Notes under the pieces: generated by a model
What the model was told of the DNA's origin: nothing
Seen by the model: only the letters and a program-made list of their open reading frames with translations
The model's database searches: none
Made by a program: the position numbers and the translations under genes
Virus record (IMG/VR): IMGVR_UViG_3300017770_000088
Coordinates: 1-30,849 of that record
From: a virus
Reading direction: 5' to 3' (one strand)
DNA: 30,849 nucleotides
Part shown: positions 21,877 to 28,123 of the stretch, one piece after another
Layout of the letters: every line of letters begins with the position of its first letter
Position numbering within the stretch: the first letter of the stretch is position 1

Positions 21877-22294
21877 TCCAGCTCTCCAAGCTTAGGTGAA
21901 AAGGCAATTGGCCGTCGACACCAGCTACTGCCTTGATAATCGTGGGAAGGTTTCGATCGTTCTGCCCCTTGGTAAGTACCCACATATCCTTTTCCTCGTT
22001 GTAGCGAACTAGGCCGGAAGCCGTCCAATCACCTAAAATTTCGTCAATCAACCATTCTGCTCGAGTACGATCGTCTTCAATCTCTTCGGAGAATCCGGAC
22101 TTCAAGTCCTCCGTAGAGCAAATCGGCGTGACACAAGCCAGGACTTCGCTCGTTCTGACGGCACAGCGTGCCAGCAAGACACCCCAAACGAAAGGACGAA
22201 TGGTGGCGTGGTTAAGGGCTGGGGTTTCGTCATGAAGCAGGCCTGTCGTTCCAGGGCAGTCTTCCGCTTGCTGCCAATCAAGGTTTAGAGACAT
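21869..22294 (-). CDS. Hypothetical protein, first gene of the recombination/ThyX operon
   Basis: The 141-residue protein is mostly helical. ALNHATIRPFVWGVLLARCAVR and RAEWLIDEILGDWTASGLVRY followed by a short beta hairpin (EKDMWVLTKG) suggest a winged-helix-like fold, hence possible DNA binding. I cannot name a family. It is the first gene after the terminator at 22333-22364 and the extended -10 box at 22320-22328. Its promoter serves seven downstream genes to thyX. Confidence 0.68.
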   Translation of the reverse strand: MSLNLDWQQAEDCPGTTGLLHDETPALNHATIRPFVWGVLLARCAVRTSEVLACVTPICSTEDLKSGFSEEIEDDRTRAEWLIDEILGDWTASGLVRYNEEKDMWVLTKGQNDRNLPTIIKAVAGVDGQLPFHLSLESWNG

Positions 22295-22319
22295 AGGATT
22301 CGGTGGGGTAACTCCTTAC

Positions 22320-22328
22320 AGCATAGCA
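22320..22328 (-). promoter_or_regulatory. Extended -10 promoter of the 22294-18188 operon
   Basis: Minus-strand TGCTATGCT followed by GTAAGG, just after the SSB terminator and 26 nt before the first start codon. No -35 box. Similar to the site at 23642. Confidence 0.55.
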
Positions 22329-22332
22329 CATA

Positions 22333-22364
22333 AAAGAAGACCCCCCTGGTTTTTGCCAGGAGGG
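22333..22364 (-). terminator. Intrinsic terminator after SSB
   Basis: Minus-strand CCCTCCTGG / CCAGGGGGG, a 9-bp stem with one G-U pair and a 6-nt loop, followed by TCTTCTTTT. It separates the SSB transcript from the next operon. Confidence 0.85.
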
Positions 22365-22431
22365 TTACATCTTCGTTCGGTTTAAGCGTCGCGGGACGAT
22401 GCTTGAAGGGTAGCCGTCCCTATTTTACCGA
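22365..22431 (-). other. 3' untranslated region of SSB with two competing hairpins
   Basis: Between the SSB stop and its terminator are two inverted repeats that share bases. GGGACG / CGTCCC spans 22393-22420 with a 16-nt loop, and GCGTCG / CGATGC spans 22386-22402 with one mismatch. They cannot form together. No frame is present. I saw no match to a known RNA family. Confidence 0.4.
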
Positions 22432-22785
22432 TCAAAAAGGGTCAGAATCACTGTCTTCAGTGTCGCGACGAGCCTCCAAGTAAGTAACTTGGAAGTTTTT
22501 AACGTCAAGGTAAGTCTTGCCGTTGTACTCGCGTTGAACCAGTTGACCGGTGCCGGCTACTTTGTCACCACGCTGAACTCGATCTGCTGCAATCTCGGCA
22601 GCCTTGCCACGTACTTCTACGCGGTAAAACTGTCCTTTAGACTCCTCTCCGCGCTTAGTGTAGACGTATTGGCGGTCAGCAACGCTGAATGTTGCGACCT
22701 TGTCGCCTGAATCAAACTCTTTGATAGTTACAGCTTCTTCGCCAGATTTGGCGGTCACTGTTCCTGCGATTGAAAGGGTGGCCAT
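22432..22785 (-). CDS. ssb: Single-stranded DNA-binding protein
   Basis: The 117-residue protein has an OB fold recognisable from VATFSVADRQYVYT, GQFYRVEVRGKAAEIAADRVQRGDKVAGTGQL and GKTYLDVKNFQVTYLE. It ends in an acidic tail finishing DSDPF, the SSB tip that recruits replication and repair partners. It is shorter than bacterial SSB (about 150-180 residues) because the linker is short. It coats single-stranded DNA during replication and recombination. AAGGAA precedes the start. Terminated by the hairpin at 22333-22364. Confidence 0.93.
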   Translation of the reverse strand: MATLSIAGTVTAKSGEEAVTIKEFDSGDKVATFSVADRQYVYTKRGEESKGQFYRVEVRGKAAEIAADRVQRGDKVAGTGQLVQREYNGKTYLDVKNFQVTYLEARRDTEDSDSDPF

Positions 22786-22813
22786 TGTGCGGTTCCTTAG
22801 TAAGGTGTACTTC

Positions 22814-22822
22814 AGTCTATCA
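22814..22822 (-). promoter_or_regulatory. Extended -10 element of SSB
   Basis: Minus-strand TGATAGACT followed by GAAG. The TGA is also the stop codon of the sigma-like gene. It lies 29 nt before the SSB start. CTGAAC about 18 nt upstream is a weak -35 candidate. Confidence 0.42.
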
Positions 22823-23605
22823 GGCCCGTGCCTGGAGTTCAGCGATCGTAGCTCGAATCAGCTTACTGCCCTCCTTAGGAGAGAAGCCTGACTTACAGCT
22901 AGCAATCATCATGTTGCCACGCCGTGAATACTGGCGCATCAGCTCCTGAGTCTTGGAAGGAATGCCTGCTGCGTCCATGGCTGCATCCAGCGAAGGGCAG
23001 CGACGGCCTGACGCAGAAGGGTCTTCGTATGAAAGACTGTTTTCTTGGCCAAGCAAGTCACTAAGGCGGCTACCGTCCTCGTCATTAAGGAGAAGGTCGG
23101 TAGAGCCACAACCGTTAGCAAGGCTGGCGGCTTGGATCAGTCTGTCATCCTTGGGAGAAGAGGCGATCTTAGACCGTTTGCCGTGGGTGCGCTGGTACAT
23201 CAGCTCACGAGTAGTGGCCTCAGGTACCCGGATCATCTGATAATTGTTGTACTGATAGCGCTGCATTGCCTGGCGGATCCAGGGAACGGCATAGGTGCTG
23301 AACTTGTATCCACGAGTGGGGTCGTACTTTTCAGCGGCGCGGCGCAAGCCAAGGTATCCGGATTGCAGCAAGTCGCCTGTACTGCTATGCCCCATGTTGA
23401 AAACGGATGACTTAGAGCAGAAGCTTGTGCATACGTTCGCAACAAGGCGAAGGTTGTGCTCCGTAATCTTGTTGACAATCGACAAGTATTCTTCAGAACC
23501 TACGTCGGCTTTATTGCGCTGGTTGCAAAGCTCAAGCAGTTCATCTTCAGCCAACAATTCGTAGCGGCCGGCGGCGTTGAGCCAGAACTTGATTTGATCG
23601 GACAT
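22820..23605 (-). CDS. Sigma-70 family RNA polymerase sigma factor
   Basis: The 261-residue protein has a strong sigma region 2 resembling the RpoD group: GDLLQSGYLGLRRAAEKYDPTRG (about 77-99) and YKFSTYAVPWIRQAMQRY, then the region 3 entry MIRVPEATTREL. A linker rich in Ser, Asp and Gly follows. The C terminus (GFSPKEGSKLIRATIAELQ) could be a diverged region 4 helix but lacks a clear helix-turn-helix. It would direct host RNA polymerase to phage promoters. It is led by the loop-embedded promoter at 23642-23671 and sits just upstream of SSB. Confidence 0.9.
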   Translation of the reverse strand: MSDQIKFWLNAAGRYELLAEDELLELCNQRNKADVGSEEYLSIVNKITEHNLRLVANVCTSFCSKSSVFNMGHSSTGDLLQSGYLGLRRAAEKYDPTRGYKFSTYAVPWIRQAMQRYQYNNYQMIRVPEATTRELMYQRTHGKRSKIASSPKDDRLIQAASLANGCGSTDLLLNDEDGSRLSDLLGQENSLSYEDPSASGRRCPSLDAAMDAAGIPSKTQELMRQYSRRGNMMIASCKSGFSPKEGSKLIRATIAELQARA

Positions 23606-23641
23606 AGTTGCGTTACCTCGTTAGGTGTGTTTGACCCTTAC

Positions 23642-23671
23642 AGTATGCCATAAAAAAACGGGGCCTGTCAA
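23642..23671 (-). promoter_or_regulatory. Promoter whose -35 box lies in a terminator loop
   Basis: Minus strand: TTGACA (23666-23671), 18-nt spacer, CATACT (23642-23647). TTGACA fills six of the seven loop bases of the hairpin at 23659-23677, and the T tract lies within the spacer. It drives the sigma-like gene, whose start is at 23605. Confidence 0.8.
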
Positions 23672-23677
23672 GCCCCG
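23652..23677 (-). terminator. Intrinsic terminator after the annealing-protein gene
   Basis: Minus-strand CGGGGC-TTGACAG-GCCCCG followed by seven T. It lies about 60 nt after the stop codon at 23738. Confidence 0.88.
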
Positions 23678-23737
23678 AGTGATAAGTTTTCTAGGACGCT
23701 ACCCTTGAAAAAGTCTGCAAGCGATAAGCACGCCTGA

Positions 23738-24448
23738 TCAATACTCTTCGCCGTCGGCTGGGTCCGCGGGACCGTAGGCTTTGTTGAGTTCGTCGGCTGA
23801 CTTGGCAGCGAGGGTTTTGATGCCTGCAGCCCATTTGCCGTCGAGCTTTTTGACGATGGCGTCAATTGCGACGGTGTGGACTCCCTTTTCAAGGGCCGCC
23901 TCGCGAAAGGTAGCCTCCGTCACCTCAGAAGTGCCACCAGAAGCCACTGCAGGGGCCGCCTGAGTCGCAGCCGGGGCAACCGGTGCCTTTGGGGCGGCAG
24001 ATCCTCTGAAAGCCTCGATAGCATCGAGATTAGCCGAATCACCGTAGCCGGACTCAAGGGGAAGCTTGGCCCAAAGCTCGTATGCAAGGCCGAACACAAA
24101 GCTGGCAGCTAGGCAGGTGCCACGACGCTGGGTGTCGGTGATATCTCGAGCTGTGATCTTGTCGTAAGGAATTGCGTTGTTGCGGTTATCCATCACAGCC
24201 TGGGGCACAGCAGGTGTCTCGGTGCCGTCGAAGTGGACGAACTGGATCAACAGGTAGGCTCCAACGGGAGCACGATGCAGCAGACCACCGTCATCCGCGG
24301 TAATGCAGCTAGCGGTCCACCCCGGTGCGTGAGTACGCAGCAGGTTCAGGGTGCGGGACCAGTTGATGTAAGCAGCTTTGAATTTGCCTGTGCCGATAGT
24401 CTCGACCAGGTCTTTTGTTGCGACGCCAGCAAGGTTTGGGATGGTCAT
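23738..24448 (-). CDS. Probable single-strand annealing protein (recombinase)
   Basis: The 236-residue protein has an N-terminal domain (to about residue 130) with FKAAYINWSRTLNLLRTHAPGW, then ITARDITDTQRRGTCLAASFVFGLAYELWAKL. I associate this pattern with phage single-strand annealing proteins of the DUF1071/Erf-like group. The middle is an Ala/Pro-rich linker (SAAPKAPVAPAATQAAP). The C-terminal 60 residues look like a small helical domain ending in an acidic tail (DPADGEEY). The function would be annealing complementary strands exposed by the RecE-like exonuclease at 18835. The assignment is from memory and context; a structural search is needed to be sure. Confidence 0.62.
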   Translation of the reverse strand: MTIPNLAGVATKDLVETIGTGKFKAAYINWSRTLNLLRTHAPGWTASCITADDGGLLHRAPVGAYLLIQFVHFDGTETPAVPQAVMDNRNNAIPYDKITARDITDTQRRGTCLAASFVFGLAYELWAKLPLESGYGDSANLDAIEAFRGSAAPKAPVAPAATQAAPAVASGGTSEVTEATFREAALEKGVHTVAIDAIVKKLDGKWAAGIKTLAAKSADELNKAYGPADPADGEEY

Positions 24449-24480
24449 TCGATTCCTCTACTTTTGAGGTTTACTCAATC

Positions 24481-24509
24481 AATATACCTTGCCGCTGCCC
24501 CAGTGTCAA
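24481..24509 (-). promoter_or_regulatory. Near-consensus sigma-70 promoter
   Basis: Minus strand: TTGACA (24504-24509), 17-nt spacer, TATATT (24481-24486). It drives the annealing-protein gene, whose start is 33 nt downstream. Confidence 0.85.
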
Positions 24510-24519
24510 TAGGGTTTTC

Positions 24520-24804
24520 TTAGATGGCTTTCCTGGCTTTGTTTACGTCCCTGATCAGTTGCTCTCGCTTCCTTCTGGCACGGTACCGGCGCTTGCGAAC
24601 CTTCTCGTATTCCGAGCTGTTCTCTTCGATCCAGTGCCGACGGAACGCGTGGAGGTACCACCGCGGCCAAAGCTTCAGCGGCCCGACAAGCTTCCAAAGC
24701 CGCTTCTCATGGCTCAGGTCGTAAGCCAATGTCCGCCCCATAGCCTCGCCGCCCTCCTCGTAAGCCGCACGTGTCTCCTTTTTCCATCCTGTTGGCAATT
24801 GCAT
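24520..24804 (-). CDS. Small basic hypothetical protein
   Basis: The 94-residue protein is rich in Trp, Arg and Lys (LWKLVGPLKLWPRWYLHAF, and KVRKRRYRARRKREQ near the C terminus). It is probably helical and able to bind nucleic acid, judged by composition alone. It is the first minus-strand gene after the divergent control region at 24805-24966 and ends 11 nt before the annealing-protein promoter. No family recognised. Confidence 0.65.
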   Translation of the reverse strand: MQLPTGWKKETRAAYEEGGEAMGRTLAYDLSHEKRLWKLVGPLKLWPRWYLHAFRRHWIEENSSEYEKVRKRRYRARRKREQLIRDVNKARKAI

Positions 24805-24859
24805 CGCTAGAACCTATAAACGTAGTAATAAGTCTTTAAAAGCTTATATATAGATGTAA

Positions 24860-24873
24860 TCCCAATATTGGGA
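24860..24873. promoter_or_regulatory. Palindromic operator-like site
   Basis: TCCCAATATTGGGA is a perfect 14-bp palindrome midway between the divergent genes, suited to a dimeric regulator. A further TTGGGA half-site is at 24919-24924. Confidence 0.6.
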
Positions 24874-24889
24874 CGAAAACCGTCTCAAA

Positions 24890-24924
24890 TCCGGGATCCG
24901 GGATCCGGGATCCGGGACTTGGGA
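24890..24924 (+). repeat. Tandem 7-bp repeats (iteron-like)
   Basis: Four perfect tandem copies of TCCGGGA (24890-24917) are followed by a degenerate fifth, CTTGGGA (24918-24924). The array is immediately upstream of the initiator gene. Confidence 0.8.
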
Positions 24925-24932
24925 TTTTCACG

Positions 24933-24941
24933 TGCTATGAT
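24933..24941 (+). promoter_or_regulatory. Extended -10 promoter of the plus-strand operon
   Basis: TGCTATGAT (TGn plus TATGAT) lies 26 nt before the chosen ATG at 24967. No good -35 box; the heptamer repeats occupy that position, so an activator could bind there. Confidence 0.55.
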
Positions 24942-24966
24942 GTTAAAGCCCCTCGTAAGCGACTCT

Positions 24967-25911
24967 ATGATTTGCGTCCGTACCCAGGTAGGTCGATCGC
25001 AGTACACCAGGATTCCGAATGCCCTTTTTGAGGCAAACTTGCCACAAGCTGAAGAGCTGGCATGGATTCGCCTTGCTTCCCTTGATCGCGCAGAGTTCAG
25101 CGACGAGTACAGCAGCATGGATGACTTGGCTACTGCCTGTCACATGAAGCGCTCCACCCTTTACCGGGCATACAAGGCGCTAGAGGACAAAGGCTTCGTC
25201 GGACGAAGTGGAAACACCATCCTTGTGCAGGTACCTGGCTTCACTCCGTCGGCCGATGCCCAACCCGTCGAGATTGTCGCGGTTGAAGAGGAGCCAGTTC
25301 AAGAGACCGTCGCATCAGAAGTCGCCAAGGCTCCACGCCGCAAGCCGTCAGGCATTAGCCAGAAGGAGTCAGCCAAGCAGATCATCGAAGCCTGGAACAA
25401 GTACAAGCCCGATGCATGGTTGACGGCCCCTCCCTCTCTGAACCCTGGAACATTCATCGCCATAGAGACGCAAGCCAAGCGACTCAAGATTGAGCGTCCT
25501 GGCTATGCTGGCCTGATCAAAGACATCTGCCTTGGCGCATCTCAGGACGAATGGTGGAAGGTTCAGACGATGAAAGCCAGCATGATCTTCGGCTTTGGTT
25601 CCGAAATTGCTGATATCAAGTTTGAGAACGTTGAGAAACTTTACAAGCTTGGTAATAAGCCTGCAGCTAAGTCGGCCGGCTTTGATCGCACTCCAAAAGC
25701 CTTTTTGGAATGGTATCAGAGCTTAAAGCTTGGCGTCGAAGAGGTAAAATCAATCGACACTGAAAGCCTTGACGTTGCGTTGGAGACAGAAAAGCGTTAC
25801 ATTGAAGAAGCTAACGGTGACAGAACCCAAGCTCGTGTGTACTATGTAAATCAAAAGCCGGTCCACTGGTCTGGCAAATCCTCCGTCCGCGCTCTCTTCT
25901 ACCTCCCTTGA
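24967..25911 (+). CDS. Winged-helix replication initiator / helicase-loader-like protein
   Basis: I chose the ATG at 24967 (MICVRTQVGRSQYTRIP) because earlier starts lie upstream of or within the promoter and repeats. The 314-residue protein has an N-terminal winged helix-turn-helix at about residues 15-90 (TRIPNALFEANL, SSMDDLATACHMKRSTLYRAYKALEDKGFV), as in phage and plasmid initiators. A linker follows, then a second helical domain (SAKQIIEAWNKYKPDAW, WWKVQTMKASMIFGFG) similar in style to DnaD/lambda O-type loader domains. The gene precedes a DnaB-like helicase and follows iteron-like repeats, which supports an initiator or loader. It could instead be a transcription regulator. Confidence 0.7.
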   Translation: MICVRTQVGRSQYTRIPNALFEANLPQAEELAWIRLASLDRAEFSDEYSSMDDLATACHMKRSTLYRAYKALEDKGFVGRSGNTILVQVPGFTPSADAQPVEIVAVEEEPVQETVASEVAKAPRRKPSGISQKESAKQIIEAWNKYKPDAWLTAPPSLNPGTFIAIETQAKRLKIERPGYAGLIKDICLGASQDEWWKVQTMKASMIFGFGSEIADIKFENVEKLYKLGNKPAAKSAGFDRTPKAFLEWYQSLKLGVEEVKSIDTESLDVALETEKRYIEEANGDRTQARVYYVNQKPVHWSGKSSVRALFYLP

Positions 25912-25916
25912 ATCCT

Positions 25917-27593
25917 ATGCCTCTCCCCTTCTACATTCAACAAGCAGTTGACCTCGGACTCCTCGAGTCCCAGGACGACAAAATCGTAGGTTGCGCCAAA
26001 GAAGAAGTCGAAACAGTACTGGGTGTTGCTCGCATCATCGAGAAGATCCAGCCGACTACTGCTGCGACGAAAGACGACACCACTGATCAAGAGGCCATTG
26101 TTCTCTGCAGAGTGCTTACGAGCCCATCCGGTGTTGCTCGCGAGCTTTGGGCCGATCTTCGGTGCGCCGTAGGTATTGGCCATGGACAATCGCTTCCATA
26201 TCAACTGTGGTCAACTGATAGCTTCCGGGCTGTCGGCGGACATATCGACCGTGTTTACAACGGCAACGCAGACGGAACGTCTGTCATCAGCCCGCGCACA
26301 CTGATTGAGTCGTTCGGCCTGAACCCAACTATCTCGACGCTAGACTTCAACGAGACTGTCTCAAATCTGAGCCAGAACGAGACAATGCGTCGTTACGGCG
26401 TGCCAGAATCTGAGTGGGATGTAGCCATAGACTTACTTCGCCAGGCTCGCGCCCGCGCAACTTTTAAGGACGCACAACACCTGGCAGAGCAGTCAATACG
26501 CTCCGACTCTAAGCTGGAGAAAGCTATCGAGGCACAACAGCAAGAGCTGATGAAAGCTCTAGGCATGTTGAGAGGCTCTGTAGGCAACCAGGGAAACGCA
26601 GTTGATGCAGTTGAGGACTTGGTTAGCCCGAAGGATGGGCGAGTCAGCCTGATTGATCAGATCATGAACGCCCGCGAGATGGTTTCTCCTGTTAGTACAG
26701 GAATCGACGCCATGGATATCGATATGGAGGGTGGTGTTCGCCTTCCTGGCCAATCCGCAGGCGGTCGACTGTTCACGCTCGCGGCTCGTACCGGCGTAGG
26801 TAAAACAATCTTGGGCGTTTACGCTGCAGTTAACTTGGCCCTCGGTGGATTGCAGGTTGGCTTTATTTCCGCAGAACTAGATCGATCTGCTGTTTACGCC
26901 CGTATCTGGTCTGCCGCGACGCATCAAGCAAACAGTAATACTAACTGGGTCGAAGTGGGTGACATTGAGTCGCCTGGCCAAAACCGTGAGCAAGTTAGCT
27001 CCAACATCATGGCGGCGGCTAATTCAATTCAAGATAGCGGCGGCAAGCTCTTGATCGAAGACCCTTGGGGCGCTGACGTAGATGCTGTGATCAACTCTTT
27101 ACGCTCAATGAAAGCCAAGAACCCTGAGCTTCGTTGCGCCATAGTCGACCACTTCCATGTACTGGCTCGCCATAAAGGAGCACCTAGTTCCGAAGCAGCA
27201 ATGCTTGAAGAACGTGCCTATAAGCTCATGAACGCTGCTAAAGAGCTGGAAATCGACCTTATCGTCTTAGCTCAGATGAACCGGGTAGGCATGGATAGTC
27301 TTTCTGCTAAACAGCCTCCAACCTTAGACCAGATCAGAGGCACCGATGCTCTATCTCACGTCAGCCATGCAGTGTGGATTGTACGAAAGGAGGCTGAAAC
27401 GGAAGATAATCAAGGGCAACAAAGGGATCTTGAGTTCTGGCACGCAAAAACTCGTGGCCGTCAAGCTTATTGGGGAAATGGCCGAATCCAAGGTATCAAG
27501 GGCTTTGTGGACAAGTCAATCTTGTCCATGGACTATAAGTTCAGTTCAGTCAAGTTTGACCGAACAAAAGCCGACCTCGGACAGTCTTGGTAA
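25917..27593 (+). CDS. DnaB-like replicative helicase
   Basis: The C-terminal half is a RecA-like ATPase: Walker A AARTGVGKT at about residues 289-297, Walker B region CAIVDHFHVL, LIVLAQMNR, then LDQIRGTDALSHVSHAVWIVRK and KTRGRQAYW, as in DnaB and DnaB-like phage helicases. It unwinds DNA at the fork and interacts with primase (12250-13860). The N-terminal 230 residues are not typical DnaB and may carry a loader-binding domain. The ATG at 25917 follows the initiator stop by 5 nt; a TTG at 25908 overlapping that stop is an alternative (561 residues). The product is 558 residues from the ATG. Confidence 0.87.
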   Translation: MPLPFYIQQAVDLGLLESQDDKIVGCAKEEVETVLGVARIIEKIQPTTAATKDDTTDQEAIVLCRVLTSPSGVARELWADLRCAVGIGHGQSLPYQLWSTDSFRAVGGHIDRVYNGNADGTSVISPRTLIESFGLNPTISTLDFNETVSNLSQNETMRRYGVPESEWDVAIDLLRQARARATFKDAQHLAEQSIRSDSKLEKAIEAQQQELMKALGMLRGSVGNQGNAVDAVEDLVSPKDGRVSLIDQIMNAREMVSPVSTGIDAMDIDMEGGVRLPGQSAGGRLFTLAARTGVGKTILGVYAAVNLALGGLQVGFISAELDRSAVYARIWSAATHQANSNTNWVEVGDIESPGQNREQVSSNIMAAANSIQDSGGKLLIEDPWGADVDAVINSLRSMKAKNPELRCAIVDHFHVLARHKGAPSSEAAMLEERAYKLMNAAKELEIDLIVLAQMNRVGMDSLSAKQPPTLDQIRGTDALSHVSHAVWIVRKEAETEDNQGQQRDLEFWHAKTRGRQAYWGNGRIQGIKGFVDKSILSMDYKFSSVKFDRTKADLGQSW

Positions 27594-27618
27594 AATGTAA
27601 GCAGGTACGTAGGACATC

Positions 27619-28053
27619 ATGTTCGATTTTACTAAAGGACTCTTCGGAGTAATTCTGAAAGTATCTGACCGATTCTGGGAGCTTGTCGCGGTTTTCGCTG
27701 GCCGGGCTGGAGGTACTGCTCACTGGCTTATCGGTAAAATTGCTATCCTTGCCTTGAGACTTGTCGATAAGGAAAAAGTAGAAGGCATTATTGCGCAAGG
27801 CGCTATGGCTAAGCAACAAGCCGAGCTTGAATTAATGTCGTCAGCTTCTCAGCTACGCGACCACGCTGTAGAGACAGGCGAATGGAAGGCAGAGCACACC
27901 ATTGCCATCAACGCTATTGGCGTAGCTTTAATAGACGCATGCGACTGGGAAGAGGCTGCCGTTCACAACTACTTGCGCGGTGTAGTCGAAGCTGTTCCTG
28001 GTCTTGAATATGGACTCGAACCGCCCGGAAACGACCTAGGCGGCCTGCTATAA
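27619..28053 (+). CDS. Hypothetical protein, third gene of the plus-strand operon
   Basis: The 144-residue protein has a hydrophobic N-terminal 45 residues with two possible amphipathic or membrane helices (LFGVILKVSDRFWELVAVFAG, HWLIGKIAILALRLV). A helical middle and an acidic C-terminal domain follow (AIGVALIDACDWEEAAVHNYL, VVEAVPGLEYG). It might associate with membranes. No family recognised. It is the last gene of the replication operon; TATAAT spans its stop codon. Confidence 0.68.
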   Translation: MFDFTKGLFGVILKVSDRFWELVAVFAGRAGGTAHWLIGKIAILALRLVDKEKVEGIIAQGAMAKQQAELELMSSASQLRDHAVETGEWKAEHTIAINAIGVALIDACDWEEAAVHNYLRGVVEAVPGLEYGLEPPGNDLGGLL

Positions 28054-28054
28054 T
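28046..28054 (+). promoter_or_regulatory. Extended -10 box overlapping a stop codon
   Basis: TGCTATAAT (TGn plus a perfect TATAAT, 28049-28054) overlaps the TAA stop of the 144-residue gene. The expected start is near 28061, only about 60 nt before the terminator at 28103-28123. No -35 box. Confidence 0.45.
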
Positions 28055-28060
28055 GAAGGG

Positions 28061-28123
28061 TCGGCTGATCAAGCATAGGCTGATCGCTGCGGGGGGAGTT
28101 AAGGGGCCGAAAGGCCCCTTTCT
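28061..28123 (+). ncRNA. Candidate short terminated RNA
   Basis: An extended -10 box at 28046-28054 and a strong terminator at 28103-28123 would produce an RNA of about 62 nt. It contains a direct repeat GGCTGATC (twice, in the stretch 28062-28087). A 27-codon basic frame starting ATG 28053-28055 also spans it, but its codons in the hairpin (GPKGP) follow from the stem, so I do not call it a gene. The region could simply be the operon's 3' end. Confidence 0.3.
28103..28123 (+). terminator. Intrinsic terminator of the plus-strand operon
   Basis: GGGGCC-GAAA-GGCCCC followed by TTTCTC. It lies in the convergent gap between the replication operon and the minus-strand small gene. The reverse strand has no T tract, so termination is mainly for plus-strand transcripts. 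Confidence 0.85.

Larger units (their letters stand above)
24805..24966. promoter_or_regulatory. Divergent control region and candidate replication origin
   Basis: About 160 nt separate divergent genes. The left part (24809-24860) is very AT-rich, including TATATATA. The right part has a 14-bp palindrome (24860-24873), a short inverted repeat GACG-AAAAC-CGTC (24872-24884), four tandem heptamers (24890-24917) and a plus-strand extended -10 box. An AT-rich stretch next to iterons and beside an initiator-helicase pair is the usual layout of an origin. No direct evidence of initiation exists here. Confidence 0.5.

Noticed and set aside
22365-22431. Cyanobacterial glutamine riboswitch (glnA / downstream-peptide motif)
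   Set aside because: I looked for the conserved core of that RNA on both strands near the SSB 3' region and did not find it.
23668-23892. Alternative reading frame across the end of the annealing-protein gene, suggesting a frameshift extension
   Set aside because: No slippery sequence is evident, the main frame ends in a natural acidic tail, and the alternative runs into the terminator hairpin.
24890-24924. CRISPR-like repeats
   Set aside because: The repeats are 7 bp and directly tandem with no spacers, so they are iteron-like and not CRISPR.
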